Source: Oehlia diaphana (taxonomy: Eukaryota > Glomeromycota > Glomeromycetes > Glomerales > Glomeraceae). Taken from it: a stretch of DNA of 11,290 nt. The position numbers and the translations under genes were made by a program. Below are positions 1 through 7,373 of this stretch, in pieces. The notes beneath the pieces are model-generated. The model made no database searches and was not told where the DNA came from. It worked only from the letters and a program-made list of their open reading frames with translations. The stretch spans positions 26,182 to 37,471 of the forward strand of contig QZLH01000317.1 in assembly GCA_003833135.1 (NCBI GenBank), read 5' to 3'. Position 1 is the first letter of the stretch. Each line of letters opens with the position of its first letter.

Positions 1-89
1 AAAAAAATTTTTTTATTTTTTTATTTTATTAAGAAAAACATTTTTTTTTTTTTTTTTAAAAAAAAATTTTTTTTTTTTTTTTTTAAAAA

Positions 90-128
<39 letters not shown>

Positions 129-200
129 AATTTTTTTTTTTTTTTTAAAAAAAAAATTTTTTTTTTTTTTTTTTTTTAAAAATTTTTTTTTTTTTTTTTT
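1..200. repeat. Alternating A-tract / T-tract low-complexity block
   Basis: About 200 bases made almost only of runs of 15-30 T separated by runs of 5-10 A. The A blocks begin near 58, 85, 122, 147 and 178, so spacing is roughly 25-37 bases. Nothing in it can code. Such tracts are stiff and tend to exclude nucleosomes, and they are also where assemblies most often err in length, so exact run lengths should not be trusted. Confidence 0.9.
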
Positions 201-262
201 TACTTTTAAAAATAAAAACATCTTCCTTGTACAAAATATAATTCTTTTTAAAAGGAAAAACA

Positions 263-910
263 ATGGAACAACAATCAATCACTAATATTGTTTCCCAATC
301 TGTTGACTATCTCGGACAATCTCATAACTGGACCGATACCGATATTATCTCCTCTTATAAAGAAATTTGCAAACAACATGATATCTGTAAAGAAAAATTA
401 CGTGAAGAACATGAACTACAGAAAGAAGAATCTGCTTTACGCGCAGAAGAAAAACGTTTAATTCGTATGAAGAACACTTTATGGAGACGTTTGGGCTCGT
501 CAATTTGCGTTGAAAAAGGAAACAAACATGTTTCTCCAAAGAGTTTAAAGTGGTAAGGAGAAATATTTTTTTGTTACTTTTAAGGGGAGTTGGTACATCA
601 TTATAAGGTTTATCTGTGTGACCGAACATATTTTTAGCTTCTACGCCAAAAAAATTTACAATTTTTTAATTTTCTTATTTTCTTCTATTGCTCCATTAGT
701 TCCTCTTTGTATCGAAGAAATGATATTTCAAAAAAATCATACGTGCCACCATATAATCGTTTTCTTCGTGATCGGCGAATTAGACGAAAAATAAGATATG
801 AAAATATCAATTCGTATGCTACTTTGAGTAATTTTAGACAACTACCGCCGCAACAGACGTCAAATCATCTCTTCACAAACCACATATTCAATGGAGTTGC
901 TAATTTCTAA
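263..910 (+). CDS. Two-exon orphan protein, about 166 aa, coiled-coil N-half and basic C-half
   Basis: Exon 1 is 263-552 and exon 2 is 700-910, joined across a 147-base intron. The start ATG sits in a good eukaryotic context (AACAATGG). Exon 1 ends with two bases of a codon. Exon 2 supplies the third base (giving Cys97) and stays open to a TAA at 908-910, so the join is in frame. Residues about 30-70 are charged and rich in E, K, L and R (KEKLREEHELQKEESALRAE), which suggests a coiled coil. The exon 2 part is strongly basic (RDRRIRRKIRY, near residues 120-130) and ends in a Q/N/F-rich tail. There is no signal peptide or membrane segment, so it is probably cytosolic or nuclear. I do not recognise the family. 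Unspliced reading stops two codons after the donor, giving a 97-residue product. Confidence 0.7.
553..699 (+). other. Spliceosomal intron of the 263-910 gene
   Basis: The donor is GTAAGG at 553 and the acceptor is CCATTAG ending at 699, preceded by a long T-rich polypyrimidine stretch (661-690). Its length of 147 bases is not a multiple of 3, and retention brings a stop at once. It is inferred from splice consensus and frame continuity only, with no transcript evidence. Confidence 0.7.
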
Positions 911-1114
911 TATTAGACTCCCTTTCGAATCGATTTTCGATATTCAATTAAATTAATTAAATTCAAATTATTTAAATACGTGATTTTAATGCGATGGCAA
1001 TTGGCAAAATCCATCATCCAAATAATCGGCAAATGCATATTATATAGCGATAAAGCGGCTTAAATTTGTGCTACAATTTTTGGTGATCACAAACACAACT
1101 TCGTACAGTACATG
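911..1114. other. 3' flank of the two-exon gene, no gene seen
   Basis: AT-rich sequence after the stop at 910, with AATTAA-type elements near 950-965 that could serve in 3'-end formation. I see no coding frame or RNA gene. Confidence 0.5.
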
Positions 1115-1228
1115 CGTTTCTTTCAATGGCGATTTCTTTCAATGACGATTCTTTATGACGATTCCTTTCAATAAAGATTTCTTTCAATGACGATTTCTTT
1201 CAATGACGATTCTTTATGGCGATTTCTG
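1115..1228 (+). repeat. Minisatellite, 16-bp unit CGATTTCTTTCAATGA
   Basis: About seven head-to-tail units. Full units read CGATTTCTTTCAATGA with single-base changes. A shortened 13-base variant, CGATTCTTTATGA or CGATTCTTTATGG, occurs twice. The mix of long and short units forms a higher-order pattern (long, short, long, long, long, short, long), suggesting that blocks of units were duplicated. It lies 200 bases downstream of the two-exon gene and has no coding potential. Confidence 0.85.
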
Positions 1229-1244
1229 TATTTACCTTTTTTCA

Positions 1245-1264
1245 TTTGAAACAATTGTTTCAAA
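1245..1264. promoter_or_regulatory. Perfect 20-bp palindrome with two opposed TGAAACA sites
   Basis: The sequence TTTGAAACAATTGTTTCAAA equals its own reverse complement. It contains TGAAACA and, two bases on, TGTTTCA. TGAAACA is the pheromone response element bound by fungal Ste12-type factors in yeast, and paired elements are known to act better than single ones. Function here is inference: no nearby gene starts just downstream, and the surroundings are AT-rich. Confidence 0.35.
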
Positions 1265-3540
1265 ATATATTCGGTTTATTGGCGTATGATAAAAGTTTAT
1301 TCCATTTTTTTTTTTTTTTACTCCTATTTTACTAATTCGGATTGCTTGATCCAATTTATCAACAATCAACTTATCGTATATTTTTAGCCTTTTTATTCTT
1401 TTTATTGTAAAGTAAATAAGAAAATTCTTTATTTATTCGTTTTTTCTTTCTTTTTTCTCCATGAAAACACCCAGAAAATCTCGGATATAAAACTTACAAA
1501 AAAAAGGAAAAAAAAAAAAAAAAATTATGTAATTCTCGAAACAATAGTTATATCCGATATTATTTTTTTTTACATTAATTAAGTATATATATTAAATATA
1601 TGAAGAAAAAAAAACTAAGTTATTTATTACGCCGATGCAAACATATGCATGTGATTACCAATTATAATAATATTTTTTTTTTTTTTGGAAAAAAAATAAA
1701 TTTATTACACAATAGTTTGGAACCAATAATTAATCAAAAAATATTTGTTTTGATTTCTCACAAGCAATTTTTTTATCTTGGCGATGTGTTACAATGATTT
1801 CTTCACATGTGATGTGGTCTGGATTTATTTCATTTTTCTCGCTCACATTTACACATATAATACATACATAATAAAAATTCTATTTCTATCCCTTGTTTAC
1901 CATTATTTGTTTTTCTTCCCTGCATATATTATAATAATTCGGTCGTTATTTTTATGTAAAAATTTGTTTATATCTTGAAATAATCGACCGTTCGGCCGAA
2001 AGTCTGAAATAAAAAAAAAAGGAATAGTAAAAAAGTAGTACCCTAATTATTTACTTAGACGATTACATTCATTTATATTTAATAAATACTTCCTTTTTTT
2101 TTAAAAAAAAAAAAAAAATGTTACACAAGTATATTATTTGTTTATTTATTTATTATTTATTATTTTTTTTTTTTTAAAAAAAAAAGAAAGTATGTTTAAA
2201 TGAAATTTAATTAAGCAAATATGAATTATAATTTTAAATTTAATTTTAAAAAAAAAAAAAAAAATTTAAAAAGAGTTATTCGATGGTCGGGGATAAATAT
2301 TCTAAATATTACATGCGGTGAACTTTACAGAAGTACATATACTTTACTTTATTTTTATTATTCACAAAATATATATTATATATAATAATAACATACAATC
2401 GTTTCATTCTTTCATTATTCTATCGTCAAAATAAAAAATAAATATTATGATTAATAATTACAATAATGCATGGAACACTTAGGAACTCGGAAATATTCGG
2501 TAAAAGCTTGATATAAAATAAAAATTATATGCCTAATTTTGGAATACTAATAGTACTAATCAGCTGTAAGGCCTGAATCATTCGATCGTTATTCGGCATT
2601 CGGATTAACCGGATGAACCTAGATTTTTTTTAAACTTTAAATTCGAATTCCGTGCTACTTTGCCAGTTCGTGATACAAAGTCATTCTTATCGAAAAGAAA
2701 AAAGATGACAAACATGACAAACAACAATGCAATATAATGTCCTCATGATCAAGTAAAAAAAAACAAGGATACGGATTCTCATGCGGATCCCATATAAGGG
2801 TCGATTTCTTGTTAAATTCTTGCCAATTGAAACTTTTGTTCCTCATTGTTCTTCGCACATCCCTCATTTCTATCCCCTAAAAATTTTTGGGGGGTAAAAT
2901 AAAGTTTGTCACACAAATAAACCCCCTTTAAAAAAAAAAAAAAAAAGAATTCTCCATAAAAACGCGAAATTAATTTACTAATAATTATTATAAACTTAAA
3001 AATAAACTTTAAAATATATAATATATATAATTATGAATTAGCTATTTTATTTATTATTTTTTTTTAAAAAAAAATTTTGACTAAAAATACTAAAAAAAAA
3101 ACACAAATTACTATTACAATTCTTGTAATACATTTGAAGATCAATTTTGCTGCAAAGGTAACTTCGAACCAGAAAAAATACTAAATCAACAAATAAGTTC
3201 CATGACGTAAGGCTTATTATCTTTAATCAACTTTTCAGGAAACACTTTTTTTCCTTGTTAGTTCAATTAATGAATTCATAAATATATATATATATATCTG
3301 CAATAACAAATAAAACGTTACATACGTTACATTTTGAATTTTATTGTAATAATGGTTCGACATGATTACTTCTAAAAATTAATTTTTTACACACGATAAT
3401 TTTTTTTTTTTTTTTTTTATTTACAAATTTATTCAAATTATTTTACCATGACCAAAACAGTTATCGATGATTGTTCATCATTATGTAAAAGTCACATGAA
3501 TGCATTTATGGAATATACTCGGGACTTGCATGTGAGGTAG
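1265..3540. other. AT-rich intergenic stretch without a convincing gene
   Basis: Long A and T runs (for example near 1305-1320, 1501-1524, 2092-2118, 2161-2185, 2249-2264, 2929-2946, 3399-3419) alternate with short mixed-composition stretches. Small features include a 10-bp inverted repeat TCGGATATAA at 1481 and 1548, a TTCGGCCGAA palindrome near 1991, and a (TA)n run near 3283-3297. Short open frames at 1600-1978 and 2655-2867 are built from homopolymer translations or compete with an equally plausible opposite frame, so I do not call them genes. A 38-codon stretch at 3094-3210 is covered as a finding. Confidence 0.6.
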
Positions 3541-3611
3541 TGCACTTAGCTTTAAGTTCTGAACTCGGGACTAAGCTATAAGTGGAAATGCACTTATAAA
3601 AGGTGCACTTA
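3541..3611. repeat. Short hairpin cluster with repeated TGCACTTA
   Basis: TGCACTTA occurs at 3541, 3589 and 3604. TATAAGTG (3577-3584) and CACTTATA (3591-3598) form a perfect 8-bp stem around a six-base loop. A second, imperfect inversion pairs CACTTAGCTTTA with TAAGCTATAAGTG. The remaining sequence to 3900 holds another 8-bp hairpin (AAAGGTAT at 3726, ATACCTTT at 3753), a 16-bp palindrome at 3786-3801 and no gene. Confidence 0.5.
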
Positions 3612-3901
3612 TCTGTTATGGGTGCTACTATATCTAAATTTTATTTTTTAAAAGAAAAACAGTTTCAAAAGTTTACCGAACCCACCTTTTGCAATATATT
3701 CAATATCATAAAATCCTATTATATTAAAGGTATCCATTCCAATGCTTCCTTTATACCTTTATGAGTTGATATCTGAGTGGCGTAGTATATCATATGATAT
3801 ATATATATATAGTTTCGTCATATCAAAAAAATTTTGATTGGCGGGTTGATCAGTATTAACTTTTTTTTTATTTAAAAAAATTTTTTTTATTTTTTTTATA
3901 A

Positions 3902-4298
3902 GGCGACATAAAGTTAAAAAATTGGTTCTCATATCCCGGCCGGGTCACCATAGCGGGAATCTTTAAATTTTTATTTTTATTTTTTTTGTTAACCAATCAA
4001 ATCGCTCTAAACTATATCACATGATAAATTAAATATCGCTATGCCTAACATTTAAAAAAAACATTTTTTTTTAAAAAACCATGAGAAACAATACTTGTAA
4101 TTAACTTGATATATAAAATCTGTCTATGACTTTTATTGAATTAACTATATTAATGTAAATGTTACATATGCAATCGTACGTATTACATGATCGGATGAAA
4201 AAAAAATTTTATTCTAAAAAAAAATAAAAAGCCGTGCGGCAGGGTTAAATAAAATAAAAATTTTGATATGAGAACCAATTTTTTAACTTTATATCGCC
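3902..4298. mobile_element. MITE with 34-bp TIRs and TAA target duplication (PIF/Harbinger, Tourist-like)
   Basis: The left terminal repeat at 3902-3935 starts GGCGACATAAAG and ends TTCTCATATC. The right one at 4265-4298 is its reverse complement with one mismatch in 34 bases. Both ends are flanked by TAA (3899-3901 and 4299-4301). Three-base TWA target duplications are typical of PIF/Harbinger elements and their Tourist MITEs. The 397-bp element has no transposase frame, so it would depend on a transposase supplied elsewhere. Near-identical ends suggest fairly recent movement. Family assignment rests on the duplication length and the terminal G/C start; the structure itself is directly visible. 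Confidence 0.85.
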
Positions 4299-4301
4299 TA
4301 A

Positions 4302-4790
4302 TGTATATTTTTTTTATAGGCCGGACTTTTTTTGTAGGACGTCAGACTTCTTAGAGTGAATGAAGGTGAAAGAACATTTCTATCTTTTTATAGGGACGCA
4401 CTAGTCCAATCTATGAATTTCTATTATTAAGTTTTTTACTGGGATTGAGCATCACCGTTGGCCAGAATTATCAATTTTTACCGGCACTATATTTTTTTAA
4501 TGCTGGTTGATCGTCATAATTTCAGTCACTGGTGATCATTTTTTATTTTTATTTTTAAAACCAAGTTGTAGTTAGTTGTGCCACTGATGTGACTTCCTGA
4601 TGGGTTTATAGGGGTTACCATTTGAATTCTATGGGTATGTTTTCACATGTCTTTACAAAAATAACAACAAAATAATACATAATTATTCAAACTAAAGTGC
4701 TTTGTTCTTGGGCTTTTTCATATTTTAAATTTTTGCGCCATTGATAGTCTTATTATAATCACGTGACTATACGCTCCCCTTAATGTGATA
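4302..4790. other. Intergenic sequence with repeat traces, no gene
   Basis: Just after the MITE, 4316-4350 carries TATAGGCCGGAC and GTAGGACGTCAGAC separated by a T run, the same motif type as the tandem array at 6985-7235. GGCCAGAATTA at 4460 belongs to a motif seen again near 6026-6078. No frame longer than chance is visible. Confidence 0.5.
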
Positions 4791-4791
4791 A

Positions 4792-4852
4792 TTTGAAGTT
4801 TTGGCCGATCATTGAATTGCTGAAGCCAAATACGTAAAGCCAAAACTTGAAA
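4792..4852. repeat. Inverted repeat, 14-bp arms
   Basis: TTTGAAGTTTTGGC at 4792-4805 and GCCAAAACTTGAAA at 4839-4852 pair with one mismatch around a 33-base loop. It could be the stem of a structured RNA or the remnant of a small inverted-repeat element. No flanking duplication is seen. Confidence 0.5.
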
Positions 4853-4961
4853 TTTTACATGAACATTCCTTTTGTTATATATAATCTATAAAAAAAATAA
4901 TACGCCCATAATGCAGGTTTTTTGCTTATAAAGAAATTAATTATTAATATATTTCTAATAA

Positions 4962-5205
4962 AAAAGATTATTTATACCATTTAAAGATAATGAAAAACCT
5001 TTAGTTGAAGATGAAGATGATAATAGTTACTAGTTAGTGAAGATAATAATGATGAGAATATTGAAAATATTTAGAAATAATAGAAAGTAATATAGATAAT
5101 CAGTTTGAAATATCTTGATTAAATAATAAGTTGAGTAAAAATCTACATTTGCGAAACTTAAAATTATTTAACGTAAAAGAGACGCAAAAAAACCCATTTC
5201 ACTAA
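4962..5205 (+). pseudogene. Decayed acidic coding remnant (possible transposase or other repeat protein)
   Basis: Three short stretches with coding character lie in sequence but in three different frames. The first reads DNEKPLVEDEDDNSY and stops at TAG 5031. The second reads SEDNNDENIENI and stops at 5072. The third starts at 5083 with ESNIDNQFEIS, meets TGA at 5116, and continues LNNKLSKNLHLRNLKLFN to TAA at 5203. Acidic D/E/N-rich regions of this kind are common in proteins of repeated elements, but no catalytic domain survives, so the family is unknown. Frameshifts and several stops mark it as dead. Confidence 0.4.
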
Positions 5206-5341
5206 CAAAAAACCCATTTCTCGCCTACATAGAATTTTTAATGTGTACTATTAGCAAATGATATGTTTTAATAAATTATAAAGTGAAAATAAAATTTATA
5301 TAGCCTTAATGGTCATGAATATTTATAAAAGTATTTTAAGG

Positions 5342-5490
5342 TAGAGCTGCGACCCGTCAGAATTTCTGTATCCGGATCATACCCAAATCAAAAAATGTGT
5401 TACCCGACTCCAAAATGGGTATTACCCATTTTATCTTTGTCAGATATGACCCGAGTATACCCAGGTATTACCCGAATAAAAACCTGGTTT
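5342..5490 (+). repeat. ACCCG-rich module, copy 1, beginning TAGAGCTGCGACCCGT
   Basis: The module opens with TAGAGCTGCGACCCGT at 5342-5357 and is followed by many ACCC, ACCCG, GGGT and CCGGAT motifs over about 150 bases. A conserved terminus followed by clustered short motifs resembles the subterminal repeats of hAT-type DNA transposons. No matching inverted end is found in the window, so this may be a one-ended or broken element. Confidence 0.45.
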
Positions 5491-5857
5491 TTTCTCAATA
5501 AATCTATAAATCAAGATAATTGTCAATTATATAAACAAAATAAAGAAATCTTTTGCTAAAACTCACCAGTGGTGACCATTAACATAACATTTAATTCTCT
5601 TTAGACTAAAATATAACAAGAATGATTCTTAGTAATATCCATTATAGTACCACCCTTTATACAATAAATTTCAGATTTTTTTGTGTAAAACTTGAAATTA
5701 TATATGCTCACGGTCAGTTTGAGTATAAAAAGTTCCTATATTGTACAATTATATGAATGAAAATTAACCATATATTCAAAAAATACGAAAAAGTTCACAA
5801 ATTTATTAAACTTATTAGAAGAAAATATTTATTAATAATATTTATTGGGCCTTAAAA

Positions 5858-6012
5858 TAGAGCTGCGACCCGTTACCCATTTACCCGGATACAATCTGGG
5901 TATACTCGAGTTTCTATGAGTATCCGGGTTATGGAATAGCAAACGGGTAAAAACGGATAATACCCGTTTTGTATCCGTTTTATGTTGAAATAAATATACC
6001 CGGGTATTACTC
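5858..6012 (+). repeat. ACCCG-rich module, copy 2, same opening as copy 1
   Basis: TAGAGCTGCGACCCGT recurs exactly at 5858-5873, in the same orientation 516 bases after copy 1. Behind it are ACCCGGAT, CTGGGTAT, ATCCGGGTTA, AACGGGTA, ATACCCG and ATACCCGGGTAT, so the motif appears on both strands. Sequence beyond the opening differs between the two copies. The 5491-5857 stretch between them is AT-rich without a gene. Confidence 0.45.
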
Positions 6013-6640
6013 CTCCATAAATTTTGCCAGAATTAAGATGTTAACTCTGGTCAGAATTTTAATGCCGGCCAGAATTAATGTTTATAAATCACTTGGTGAT
6101 CATCACTAATTAGTACGGTTACAAGTTTTAATATTTGAACGAAAAAGTTACCACAAAAAATAACTTTGTCCTATTTTATTAATTCCGGCTAAAATTATAA
6201 TTTTCGGCCAAAAAATTTATCAAATTATAGTATAATAAATAAAACAATATAAAATTTATTTAATGTTCATCCCTAACCTTGCTGCGTCTTATATTAATAC
6301 TTTGTGTAACAAAAATGTAACGATATCAAAATGTTGTACGCCCATATGTATTAGTACTATAATATAATTATTAGTATTTGTATTAATTTTATGTTTCATA
6401 TAAATTTTCTTTAAAATTAAAGTTATTTGTAAATTTAAACATTTATACAGTAAGTGTAAAATTATATGTTTGGCATTTTGTATTATGTGATAAGATCAAA
6501 TAAATAAATGATCAATAAAATAGAGATGTTTGCTATGCCACCCCATAAGAAATCTGTATACGGAAAGAATACATTGTGTATACATTTTATGTACGTTTCT
6601 ATAGATTCTGCATATATTTAATAATTTTAAAAAATTTTTC
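6013..6640. other. Intergenic stretch with scattered GGCCAGAATT motifs
   Basis: GCCAGAATTAA (6026), GGTCAGAATTTT (6049), GGCCAGAATTAA (6067) and GGCTAAAATTA with a following AAAATTATAATTTT palindrome (6187-6205) cluster here. The same motif type recurs at 4460, 8662 and 9135, suggesting fragments of one dispersed repeat. From 6210 to 6640 I see nothing but AT-rich spacer. Confidence 0.45.
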
Positions 6641-6965
6641 TTCCTTTTTCATCACCTTTTAAAATGAAATTTTTTTTCTTAACTTCCTTTAAAAAAATTT
6701 TTTCGTCACTCCTTTAAAAAAGATTTTTTTGATTTTATTCTTTTATTCCCTACTTACCACCCTTTCTTTTTTTAAAAAGTTTTTTTTCTTTCTATTTCCT
6801 TTTTATAAAAAAATTTTTTATTTTTCTAACTTTGATGTCTTCCATTTTTAAAAAAAAATTTTTTTTAACTTTCCTAATTTCGTCACCCCCTCTTTTTGAA
6901 GAAAAATATTTTTTTGATTGATTTATTCTTTTATTCCCAACTCGCTACCCTTTCTTTTTTATTTA
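6640..6965 (+). repeat. Degenerate T-rich direct repeat, period about 180 bases
   Basis: A block at about 6704-6772 (CGTCACTCC, then a T run, GATTTTATTCTTTTATTCCC, then ACCACCCTTTCTTTTTT) is echoed at about 6880-6960 (CGTCACCCCC, GATTGATTTATTCTTTTA, CGCTACCCTTTCTTTTTT). Between and around them CCTTT-A-run-T-run units recur several times. The strand is almost free of G. An apparent open frame across the area is just the translation of T-rich DNA. Confidence 0.6.
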
Positions 6966-6984
6966 TATTATCCTTTTTTTATTT

Positions 6985-7235
6985 CATAGGCCAGCAGATT
7001 TTTTTTTGTGAGAAGATTCAGTTTCATTCGGGATTTTTTTCATTTTTTAGGTCAGTTCAGATTTTCTTTTTTTTTTGTAAATTGAGTTCAAATTCTTTTC
7101 TTTTTGTAGGTTGTTTCAGTTTTGTTGCTTTAAAAGTTTCTTTTTTTTGTAGGTCAGTTCTGGATTTTTTTTCTTTTGTAGGTTGTTTTGGTTTCTTTTT
7201 CATCAGACTCTTTTCTTTATATAGGTCAGACATTA
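6985..7235 (+). repeat. Tandem array of GTAGGTCAGTTC-type units
   Basis: Units of roughly 29 bases start with TAGGYCAG or GTAGGTTGTTTC and continue into a T/C run. Starts are near 6987, 7048, 7077, 7106, 7149, 7178 and 7221; from 7048 the steps are 29, 29, 43, 29 and 43, so lengths step by about 14. The unit resembles TATAGGCCGGAC / GTAGGACGTCAGAC at 4316-4350. Frames on either strand (6896-7267 plus, 7057-7356 minus) merely translate this repeat. Confidence 0.6.
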
Positions 7236-7373
7236 AGGACCGACTAAGAGGAGAGATTTTCTTATAAAGGAACTGCTTATAATGGGTGGAACCTATGGCT
7301 AAGACACATTGAATAGGATGGCTATGTAAAAAGAGACAGGTTGAATATAAGGCCAAAAATCAAGAGTATTGCA

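Noticed and set aside
345..629. Minus-strand open frame of 94 codons over the two-exon gene
   Set aside because: It is antisense to exon 1 and the intron, has no signal or motif, and the plus-strand spliced gene explains the openness.
1600..1978. Two overlapping plus-strand frames (65 and 66 codons)
   Set aside because: They consist of K, N, F, I and Y from A/T homopolymers, overlap each other, and show no gene structure.
2655..2867. Minus-strand 70-codon frame starting MRDVRRTMRNKSFNW
   Set aside because: The opposite strand is equally plausible over the same bases (KGRFLVKFLPIETFVPH), part is a poly-A translation, and no family is recognised.
5342..6012. Telomere-like repeats suggested by ACCC/GGGT motifs
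   Set aside because: The motifs are irregularly spaced, on both strands and not in uniform tandem, unlike telomeric arrays.
6896..7356. Plus-strand Phe-rich 123-codon and minus-strand Lys-rich 99-codon frames
   Set aside because: Both are translations of the T-rich tandem repeats; the apparent KPKQPTKEKK repeats follow the DNA unit.
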